From Phycisphaerales bacterium (GTDB lineage Bacteria; Planctomycetota; Phycisphaerae; Phycisphaerales; UBA1924), in contig JAESUL010000215.1 in NCBI GenBank assembly GCA_016763115.1, forward strand, positions 1 through 6,409: 6,409 nt of DNA. Direction: 5' to 3'. The notes beneath the pieces are model-generated. The model was not told the DNA's origin and searched no databases. It saw nothing but the letters and a program-made list of their open reading frames with translations. The number at the start of each line of letters is the position of its first letter. Position 1 is the first letter of the stretch. A program made the position numbers and the translations under genes. Below, piece by piece: positions 1 to 5,570 of this stretch.

Positions 1-56
1 GATGCGACATCGGGCACATAGTACTGATTCAGGATCACAACACGGGTTGGCTTCAC
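1..56 (-). CDS. Partial glycosyltransferase, GT4-like N-terminus (cut by left edge)
   Basis: Only the first 18 codons and two further bases are in the window. The minus strand reads from a GTG at 56-54 and gives MKPTRVVILNQYYVPDVA, with the GTG start read as Met. A basic start, a hydrophobic beta strand and then an N-Q-Y-Y-x-P-D motif is the usual opening of GT4 (GT-B fold) glycosyltransferases of the WcaI/ExoL kind, where the motif follows the first beta strand of the acceptor-binding domain. The start is fixed by GAGGAG at 67-62, five bases upstream of the GTG. The gene is divergent from the acetyltransferase operon and separated from it by about 240 bp. It presumably adds one sugar to the same glycan. 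The family call rests on a very short stretch; no nucleotide-sugar-binding domain can be seen, and donor and acceptor cannot be inferred. Confidence 0.65.
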   Translation of the reverse strand, partial: MKPTRVVILNQYYVPDVA

Positions 57-61
57 GGATA

Positions 62-67
62 CTCCTC
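62..67 (-). promoter_or_regulatory. Ribosome binding site for the left-edge glycosyltransferase
   Basis: On the minus strand the sequence GAGGAG lies five bases before the GTG at 56. It is a near-perfect anti-Shine-Dalgarno complement at good spacing. It decides that GTG is the start and shows that the left-hand gene reads leftward. Confidence 0.65.
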
Positions 68-146
68 GATTCAAGGCGGAGAATAAGCATAGTCGTCCAG
101 ATGCTGATCCCGGTTCGGACAAGTGCGAAACTCTCGTGCAAGTCGG

Positions 147-164
147 GCACGGGCCGTGCTTTTT
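147..164 (+). terminator. Terminator-like hairpin with T tract in the divergent region
   Basis: The palindrome GCACGGGCCGTGC (147-159) can form a five-base-pair GC-rich stem with a GGC loop. It is followed directly by TTTTT (160-164) on the plus strand, which is the shape of a short intrinsic terminator. No plus-strand gene lies upstream in the window. It could therefore be a leader attenuator for the operon starting at 296, an insulator against stray transcription, or chance. The stem is short for a strong terminator. Confidence 0.3.
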
Positions 165-285
165 CGTTCATCGGAACAGATAATTGACCGATACGATGAA
201 CCTGTTTAGGCATCGAGCGTAAAGTGAACACCGGTAGGCACGAATGCCATTTATGGACCGATAAACAGGGCCGCAACCCAAGATC

Positions 286-291
286 AGAGGA
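286..291 (+). promoter_or_regulatory. Ribosome binding site deciding the acetyltransferase start
   Basis: AGAGGA ends four bases before the ATG at 296. The alternative in-frame GTG at 224 would add 24 residues with no resemblance to the family and has no comparable site in front of it, so the ATG at 296 is preferred. Confidence 0.6.
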
Positions 292-295
292 ACGC

Positions 296-883
296 ATGAG
301 TGCCGATCAAGATCCATCTGCAATCTCTGAACCAAGCGGTGCTATCCCAAGTTCGCACAGCTTCAAGAACAAGATTTTGCGAGCACTCTGGGGCATGGTC
401 CAGGCAACTGTGTTTCGTTTCAGCCCACGGCCGCTCCACAAATGGCGGATGTTCCTGCTGCGGTTATTCGGCGCCGATGTTTCGATGAATGCAAGGGTGT
501 ACCCAAGGGCCAAGGTGTGGGGCCCTTGGAATCTGATTATGGATGACTTCGCGACGCTGGCGGATGATGTGGATTGCTATTGCGTCAAACCAATCCGGAT
601 CGGGAAGCGATCGACGGTGAGCCAGTATTCGTATTTGTGCGGGGCTACCCACGATCACGAAGACCCTCGGCTTGCGTTGATCCCCAAAGAAATCACGATC
701 GGCGAAGATGTTTGGATCGCGGCCGATGTCTTTGTTGCACCCGGCGTCACTGTCGGCGATGGGGTCGTGGTCGGCGCACGCTCGAGTGTCTTTGGCGATC
801 TTCCTGAATGGACCGTATGCTTTGGCTCGCCGGCCAAACCAAAGGGGCCAAGAACATTGAACACCCCGCAAGAAGAAGGTTGA
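296..883 (+). CDS. WcaF-like hexapeptide-repeat O-acetyltransferase
   Basis: A 195-residue protein of the left-handed parallel beta-helix (LbH) acyltransferase family, WcaF-like subgroup, expected to move acetyl from acetyl-CoA to a sugar hydroxyl of the nascent polysaccharide in the cytoplasm. After a variable N-terminus (about 1-22), residues 23-60 (KNKILRALW, then FSPRPLHKWR and LLRLFGA) are the typical WcaF leader, followed by RVYPRAKVWGPWNL (67-80). Hexapeptide turns run through about 62-165, for example ITIGEDVWIAADVFVAPGVTVGDG (given here as blocks ITIGED, VWIAAD, VFVAPG, VTVGDG). GATHDHEDP (116-124) carries the likely catalytic histidine, H119 or H121. The C-terminal FGSPAKP (176-182) matches the usual end of the helix. 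The length is normal. It starts an apparent four-gene operon, with the GT2 gene beginning 7 nt after its stop. The acceptor sugar is unknown, and the symbol wcaF is not assigned because this is not the colanic acid cluster. Confidence 0.9.
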   Translation: MSADQDPSAISEPSGAIPSSHSFKNKILRALWGMVQATVFRFSPRPLHKWRMFLLRLFGADVSMNARVYPRAKVWGPWNLIMDDFATLADDVDCYCVKPIRIGKRSTVSQYSYLCGATHDHEDPRLALIPKEITIGEDVWIAADVFVAPGVTVGDGVVVGARSSVFGDLPEWTVCFGSPAKPKGPRTLNTPQEEG

Positions 884-890
884 GGATCTC

Positions 891-1742
891 ATGAGTGTGT
901 CGGTCATGATTATGACGCTGAATGAAGAAGCCAATCTACCCGGCGCTCTACGGAGTCTTTCGTGGTGCGACGATGTGGTCGTCTTTGATTCATACTCTTC
1001 GGACAAGACCGCCGAGGTGGCCGAGGAGTTCGGTGCGCGTGTAGTCAAGCGAAAGTTTGATTCCTTCGGCCCGCACCAGACCTGGGGGCTCAAGAACATC
1101 GAGTACAAGCACCGCTGGGTGTTTATGCTCGACGCCGACGAGCGGATGACCGATTCGCTGCGTGAAGAACTCGAATCCGTCGCAGCCAAATGGGAGAGCG
1201 GCGAGCACAACGAGCAAGATCATCCTGTCGCGTACTATTGCGGGCGACGAAACTTTTTTATGGGCAAATGGATCAAGCACTCAATGGGCCCGGGCAACAA
1301 CATGCGGTTTTTCCAGCCGCCACTGATCCGCTTCGAGCGAGAGGTCCACCAGATACCAATCGTCGATGGATCCATCGGGTATCTGGACGGGATGTTCGAC
1401 CATTACAATTTTTCCAAGGGCATCGGCGAGTGGTTCGACCGCCACAACCGGTACGCGACGATGGAATCGCACGAGACTATTCGCGCACTCAAAGAGAACC
1501 CGGTCCGGTTCGGGAACTTGTTTTCCAAGGACCGCAACACGCGCCGGCTCGAGATGAAAAATATCTCGTTCCGACTACCGTTCCGCCCGTACTTCAAGTT
1601 CGTCTACATGTACCTGCTCAAGTTCGGCTTCCTCGATGGACGGGCGGGGCTGACCTATTGCACAATTCAATCGATCTACGAGTACATCATCGTGCTCAAG
1701 GTGCGCGAGATCCGTCGCGGCGGGGAGCATGCCGATGGCTAG
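891..1742 (+). CDS. Family 2 glycosyltransferase (WaaE/KdtX-like)
   Basis: A 283-residue inverting GT-A glycosyltransferase resembling the WaaE/KdtX beta-1,4-glucosyltransferase group. It is expected to add one sugar from a nucleotide-sugar donor at the cytoplasmic membrane face. The N-terminus has the GT2 opening VMIMTLNEEANL (5-16), then VVVFDSYSSDKT (29-40) in the place of the usual VDSGSTDxT loop. The metal-binding DxD is in MLDADER (79-85: D81, D83). REVHQ (150-154) and the RHNRYA segment (184-189) are family-like. The C-terminus, with FGFLDGRAGL (245-254) and flanking hydrophobic and basic residues (about 228-275), is the usual amphipathic membrane-associating tail. The ATG is preceded by GAGGA, which overlaps the stop codon of the acetyltransferase gene, so translation is probably coupled. 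Donor and linkage cannot be told from the sequence. Confidence 0.88.
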   Translation: MSVSVMIMTLNEEANLPGALRSLSWCDDVVVFDSYSSDKTAEVAEEFGARVVKRKFDSFGPHQTWGLKNIEYKHRWVFMLDADERMTDSLREELESVAAKWESGEHNEQDHPVAYYCGRRNFFMGKWIKHSMGPGNNMRFFQPPLIRFEREVHQIPIVDGSIGYLDGMFDHYNFSKGIGEWFDRHNRYATMESHETIRALKENPVRFGNLFSKDRNTRRLEMKNISFRLPFRPYFKFVYMYLLKFGFLDGRAGLTYCTIQSIYEYIIVLKVREIRRGGEHADG

Positions 1743-1790
1743 GGCTCCGGTCATTGAGGCGAAAGCTACGCATGTCTGTGAGGGCTTGAA

Positions 1791-2966
1791 ATGAAAATCT
1801 TGCACTTTATGGCCAACATGCGCGTTGAAAAAGGCGGGGTTGTGAAAGCGGCTACCGACCTGTGTGCTATGGCATCAGGCGAGCACGAGGTAGAACTCAT
1901 AACGCTCGACCCATCGGGTGTACCCGAGCACTGGTGCAACGATGACCCGAGCACGCCGCGGGTGACAAAGATTCATGATGAGCTCGGCTTCGGTGGGTCG
2001 CTAAACAAGGAGCAAAAAAACCAGATCCGTGAGTGTGTTCAGGAAGCAGATGTTGTTCACCTGCATGCGATGTGGGACCCAGCCAACGCCCAGGTCGCGC
2101 GTATATGCCGATCACTCAACAAGCCTTATGTGCTGACGGCTCATGGGATGCTCGATGATTGGGCGATGGCTATTAAGAGGCCAAAGAAACTGATCTATCT
2201 CAAAACATGGGGGCGAAATCTGCTCAGGGATGCTTCGCTGGTTCACTGCACTGCCGAATCAGAGCTTGAACAATCAACGCCCTGGTTCGATGCCCAAAAA
2301 GGGCGGGCCATTCCTTTGCCCTGTGATTTTGGTGCCTACCAGGATCTTCCAGACAAACAACTCGCCTACGAAGCATTCGATAAGCTAGAGCACGATTTGC
2401 CCAAGGTTTTATTTCTGAGCCGAATCCATCACGGGAAGGGTGTCGAGAAGTTGATTCAGGCGTCATCACTTTTGGTGAAGAAAGGCATTCAGCATCAACT
2501 CCTCATCGCGGGAACAGGCGGCGAATCATATGTTCAAGAAATGAAGACACAGGCGGAAAACTCGGGGGCAAACGATTGCATTCACTTTTTAGGATTCGCA
2601 TCCGGTGAAGAAAAAATTGCATTGCTCAGTGCTTGCGATGTATTCACGCTCCCCACCGACCATGAGAACTTCGGGATTGTCCTCTTTGAGGCGATGGCTT
2701 CTGGAACCTTTGTGGTCACCACAAATGGTGCCGCCACCTGGCCAGAAATCGAAGAATCTGGGGGCGGCATGATTATTAAGAACACCACCGAGTCGTTCGC
2801 AAAGACAATTGAGAAGGTACTCGCCGACAGTTCGGCATATCAAGAAAAGGCGAGTGCGGGTCGGGCGTGGGTGCTTGATCGCATGGCAATGGACAAAGTG
2901 CGAGAGAAATACAACGCGGTGTACAAGGAAGCGTGCGACTCGAACCCGGGCGCGGGGCCCAAGTGA
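1791..2966 (+). CDS. Family 4 glycosyltransferase (GT-B, retaining)
   Basis: A 391-residue GT4 enzyme of usual length. The N-terminal Rossmann-like domain has MKILHFMANM, a glycine-rich loop (KGGVVKAA, 14-21), DVVHLHAMW (87-95) and TAHGMLDDWAM (116-126), the last typical of the HGML-type exopolysaccharide GT4 group. The C-terminal Glycos_transf_1 domain starts near 204: LFLSRIHHGKGVEKLI (207-222) supplies the conserved R211 and K216 that contact donor phosphates, and LLIAGTGGE (237-245) follows. PTDHENFGIVLFEAMASG (288-305) holds the EX7E pair E292 and E300. All expected donor-site residues are present. GAGG about seven bases before the ATG supports the start. A 48-nt gap separates it from the GT2 gene, and its stop overlaps the GTG of the next gene. 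It presumably extends the same lipid-linked oligosaccharide; the sugar specificity is unknown. Confidence 0.9.
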   Translation: MKILHFMANMRVEKGGVVKAATDLCAMASGEHEVELITLDPSGVPEHWCNDDPSTPRVTKIHDELGFGGSLNKEQKNQIRECVQEADVVHLHAMWDPANAQVARICRSLNKPYVLTAHGMLDDWAMAIKRPKKLIYLKTWGRNLLRDASLVHCTAESELEQSTPWFDAQKGRAIPLPCDFGAYQDLPDKQLAYEAFDKLEHDLPKVLFLSRIHHGKGVEKLIQASSLLVKKGIQHQLLIAGTGGESYVQEMKTQAENSGANDCIHFLGFASGEEKIALLSACDVFTLPTDHENFGIVLFEAMASGTFVVTTNGAATWPEIEESGGGMIIKNTTESFAKTIEKVLADSSAYQEKASAGRAWVLDRMAMDKVREKYNAVYKEACDSNPGAGPK

Positions 2967-4126
2967 GTAGAGAGAAGATAAAACGGGTCGCGGTGATCAG
3001 TCATCTCTACGCGCATTATCGTGAAGCACTTTTTAATGAGATGATCAAGAACAGCCCATACAGATATGAGTTCTTGGGATGCAAAAATGGATTCGGTACC
3101 GGCATCGCACTGCTTGATCATTTTCCGGACAACCGCTTTGTAAAAACAAAGGGGTGGATGCTTGGCCCGTTGTTCATTCAGCCGGCCGCGATTACCGCGG
3201 CATTGTCATCAAAGTACGATACTTTGATTCTCACCGGCAACATGATGTGGCCCACTATGTGGGCTGCCGCCATTATCGGAAGAGTTCGAGGAAAGCGAGT
3301 TCTGATGTGGACGCACGGGTGGCTCCGCGAAGAGAGCGGGCTCAAACGTCGATTCCGTGATATTTTCTATCGGCTTGCGCACGGACTCTTGCTCTACAAC
3401 AATCGCGCAAAGGAGATCGGCATCGCCCACGGCTTCGACCCCGACCGGATGTATGTTATCTACAACAGCCTCGATGCCGATACGCAAAGATCGGTTCGAG
3501 ACAGCATCGACAGCGAGAGGATAGAGACTATTCGCAACGAGTATTTTCCTGGACGGGCACACTACCCGGTGCTTGCGACGGTCACTCGATTGATGCCCGA
3601 CAAGCGGATTGATATGCTGATTAATGCGGCAGAAATCCTCGAGCGCAACGGGTTTCCGGTCAATATCCTGATTGTTGGGAGTGGTCCAGAAGAAAAAAAT
3701 CTGAGAGATCAGGCTGAATCAAAGGGCGTTGCCGTTCATTTTTCCGGGGCTGTATACGACGAACATACACTCGGCGAGGTGCTCATGGCTGCGGACCTTA
3801 CGGTCATGCCGGGGGCGATTGGACTGCTTGTTATGCACAGTATGGCGTACGGAACGCCGGTCATCTCGCACAACAACTTCGATAACCAAGGCCCAGAAAA
3901 CGAGGCGATTGTTGAAGGCATCACCGGCGGATTCTTCGAGGAGGGCAGTGTCGAATCGCTTGCACAAGCCATCGAGCACTGGGTGTCCAATCCCGAAAAA
4001 CTCACCGCAGGAAAGGCAGAGGCGATCAGTATGATCGATAAGTTCTACAACCCACAAAGCCAAAGAAATCGCATTGATTTCGCTGTCTCAGGAAAGCCGA
4101 GTATCGACAACGGTTCAGGACTTTGA
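2963..4126 (+). CDS. Family 4 glycosyltransferase with atypical donor motif
   Basis: A 387-residue GT4/GT-B protein. The chosen start is the GTG at 2963, which overlaps the TGA of the preceding GT4 (GTGA) and gives MSREKIKRVAVISHLYAHYR; GGGG at 2954-2957 is a weak ribosome site. A GTG at 2933 would add ten residues unlike the family. The N-terminal domain has TLILTGNMMWPT (87-98) and MWTHGWLREE (115-124). VIYNSLD (165-171) marks the linker. The C-terminal donor domain begins near 202 with TVTRLMPDKRIDMLI (206-220: R209 and K214 are the phosphate contacts) and ILIVGSGPEE (235-244). The EX7E motif is changed: the segment reads MPGAIGLLVMHSMAYGTPVI (282-301 region) with glycine and histidine where the glutamates normally sit. 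It is probably still an active glycosyltransferase, since a PGxxGL...H...YGxPV variant occurs in polysaccharide clusters. It is the last gene of the plus-strand operon and converges on the Wzy-like gene. Confidence 0.87.
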   Translation: MSREKIKRVAVISHLYAHYREALFNEMIKNSPYRYEFLGCKNGFGTGIALLDHFPDNRFVKTKGWMLGPLFIQPAAITAALSSKYDTLILTGNMMWPTMWAAAIIGRVRGKRVLMWTHGWLREESGLKRRFRDIFYRLAHGLLLYNNRAKEIGIAHGFDPDRMYVIYNSLDADTQRSVRDSIDSERIETIRNEYFPGRAHYPVLATVTRLMPDKRIDMLINAAEILERNGFPVNILIVGSGPEEKNLRDQAESKGVAVHFSGAVYDEHTLGEVLMAADLTVMPGAIGLLVMHSMAYGTPVISHNNFDNQGPENEAIVEGITGGFFEEGSVESLAQAIEHWVSNPEKLTAGKAEAISMIDKFYNPQSQRNRIDFAVSGKPSIDNGSGL

Positions 4127-4175
4127 GCGATCTCTAGCCGACCAAGACGGCACCGGGCAAGCGAACGCCGGGGTA
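4127..4175. other. Convergent intergenic gap without a clear terminator
   Basis: Forty-nine bases separate the stops of two converging operons. GCCG (4137-4140) and CGGC (4148-4151) could make a four-base-pair stem with a seven-base loop, and two CCGG blocks follow. No T tract is present on either strand. Termination here is either factor-dependent or occurs inside the opposite gene. Confidence 0.4.
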
Positions 4176-5552
4176 CTATTCAAGATCGGTATCGGAATAG
4201 TCGGAGTATTCAGCGGATTCGTATTCGGTGTAATCGATGTATTGCATCGCATTCCTTGCTTTGGTTTGATTATCGATTTTTGCGAGAACAAGATACCAGA
4301 AAAAGGGCGTTGGTATGGCGGTGTAGGTGCCCTGTTTCATGGAGATGAGGGTTGCATACGCGCAAAGTGCAAGAAGAATCGCAAAGGTCGAGCGGTATTC
4401 AATGTCGTCTTTATAGTTCCGATACAGACGCAGCGAGGCCGCCGCCATCAAGCCAAAGATTCCAGCAAGAAGGCCGATCCCGATGAGTCCATGCTCGGTG
4501 AGGATCTCAACAATGAGGTTGTGCGGATAAATATAGTTGTCGCCCTCATTAGAGGCATAGGCGTTGAATGCCCCTGTCCCAAGCCCGCCGAGCAGTGCAG
4601 ATGGCCTGCTTAAATATTCTTCCAATATAGTGGTTGCGTAATACATTCTCGATGAGATGCCATCAGCAATGTTATCCGCGGACCACCGGACACCAGAATC
4701 GCTGCTGCCCGATAAAAAAATCTTGATTGCAAGAAGAAAAAGCAGACCCATCGCACCGGCAGCCGCTGATGTCACAAGAAACTGGGCAGTATTTTTCACC
4801 TGATGGGCAATTGGAAACACCGCAACAGAGAGCCCGATCGCGAAGATGAGCTGCCCGCGCGTGCCGCTGAGCAGCATGACCCCAATGCCCGCAAAGATTG
4901 TTATGACGCGCAATAAGAGGATAGCTTTGATGTACCGGGTTGGCTTGTAGAGTGCCGCAACAATAAGAACGGCGCCACCAAGTTCCGCGGTCACCAGAGG
5001 GCTTTGAAGATCATCGCTTGCGCCAGTGGAACGACTGAGATCAACAAGCAGTCGTCCACCATAAATTTGCGTGTGAGGGCTCGTCAGGATAAAGAAAATA
5101 ATCAGTGACCCAACAGCCATGAAGGGAGTGAAAAACTTCTTGATATTCTCAATGTCACGGATCAATCCAGGGAGAATGATGAGTAAAAGAATATAATACG
5201 GAAACCCTTTTTGAATAAAATATCGTCCGGCTTCAGGAATGGGAGACCAGAGAACACCAAATACTGTAAACACATACAGCAGCCCGACGAGTACCCAGAT
5301 CGGATTAAAATACCCATCGAGCGGACGCTTGCCTCTCAAAAACTCAAGCCCAAACGCAGCCATAGCAATCAGTCCGACGCTGACATTGGTAATCCAACTC
5401 GTGCGTGCAAGCATCGGTACATACGAGGAAAGCAGTTGTTCAAGCGGAAAAAACGACAACACCAAAAGCAACGCCCATTGAGGCTTGAGGATGCTCTGGA
5501 TCATCAAATAGAGAACCCCGAGCACAACAAATACCATTAGTACGCTACTCAT
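4176..5552 (-). CDS. O-antigen ligase / Wzy-like polymerase membrane protein
   Basis: A 458-residue polytopic inner-membrane protein of the O-antigen ligase/polymerase (Wzy_C, WaaL-like) superfamily. It would join lipid-linked oligosaccharides into a chain, or transfer the chain to an acceptor, on the periplasmic side. About 12 hydrophobic segments are visible, roughly at 4-22, 24-42, 55-72, 84-101, 116-131, 143-157, 188-202, 207-228, 233-249, 257-280, 353-375 and 388-425. LLSGTRGQLIF (227-237) matches the SGSRG-like motif. The large loop between about 281 and 352 has SRMYYAT (301-307), GGLGTGAF (322-329) and YPHNLIVEILTEHGLIG (342-358), the diagnostic Wzy_C block with H344. The C-terminus carries an unusual acidic tail with Tyr at 438, 441, 444, 449 and 452. 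GAGGA at 5568-5564 is a ribosome site with a long 11-base spacer. The gene follows the EEP-fold gene by 18 nt. Polymerase and ligase cannot be told apart by sequence alone. Confidence 0.88.
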   Translation of the reverse strand: MSSVLMVFVVLGVLYLMIQSILKPQWALLLVLSFFPLEQLLSSYVPMLARTSWITNVSVGLIAMAAFGLEFLRGKRPLDGYFNPIWVLVGLLYVFTVFGVLWSPIPEAGRYFIQKGFPYYILLLIILPGLIRDIENIKKFFTPFMAVGSLIIFFILTSPHTQIYGGRLLVDLSRSTGASDDLQSPLVTAELGGAVLIVAALYKPTRYIKAILLLRVITIFAGIGVMLLSGTRGQLIFAIGLSVAVFPIAHQVKNTAQFLVTSAAAGAMGLLFLLAIKIFLSGSSDSGVRWSADNIADGISSRMYYATTILEEYLSRPSALLGGLGTGAFNAYASNEGDNYIYPHNLIVEILTEHGLIGIGLLAGIFGLMAAASLRLYRNYKDDIEYRSTFAILLALCAYATLISMKQGTYTAIPTPFFWYLVLAKIDNQTKARNAMQYIDYTEYESAEYSDYSDTDLE

Positions 5553-5570
5553 TGCTCAGGTTTTCCTCGA

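Larger units (their letters stand above)
57..295. other. Divergent intergenic control region
   Basis: This 239-bp stretch separates the leftward glycosyltransferase from the rightward acetyltransferase operon, so it should hold promoters for both directions. No convincing sigma-70 pair is visible. For the plus strand, GATAAT at 179-184 resembles a -10 box but has no good -35 partner. TTGACC at 184-189 resembles a -35 box but has no good -10. For the minus strand, TATGCT at 91-86 could be a -10 giving a short leader that keeps the GAGGAG site, again without a clear -35. Other structure seen: a hairpin with a T tract at 147-164, a small GGCA-CGAA-TGCC hairpin at 237-248, and the octamer GACCGATA at 186-193 and again at 256-263. 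A possible reading frame across 2-187 on the plus strand is not believed, because it overlaps the better-supported minus-strand start. Confidence 0.55.

Noticed and set aside
2..187. Plus-strand reading frame of 61 codons at the left edge
   Set aside because: No ribosome site or recognisable protein; it overlaps the minus-strand glycosyltransferase start, which has a strong ribosome site and a family-like N-terminus.
231..250. Possible ops/JUMPstart element (CCGGTAGGC) or sigma-54 promoter (GGCAC...GC)
   Set aside because: The match to GGCGGTAGC is poor, and the GG-to-GC distance is 9 bases instead of the 12 needed for sigma-54.
224..295. Upstream GTG start for the acetyltransferase gene
   Set aside because: The extra 24 residues do not resemble the WcaF leader, and the AGAGGA site favours the ATG at 296.
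464..1210. Long minus-strand frame of 248 codons
   Set aside because: It lies antisense across the well-supported acetyltransferase and GT2 genes; its composition is rich in Ser and Arg with no domain pattern.
1190..1789. Plus-strand frame of 199 codons
   Set aside because: It is a shifted frame inside the GT2 gene, Arg/Pro-rich as expected of an out-of-frame reading in GC-rich coding DNA.
4137..4175. Bidirectional terminator between the converging operons
   Set aside because: Only a four-base-pair stem and no T tract on either strand; too weak to call.
4074..4613. Plus-strand frame of 179 codons over the end of the GT4 and the Wzy-like gene
   Set aside because: It is antisense to the Wzy_C motifs of the minus-strand membrane protein and has no family features.
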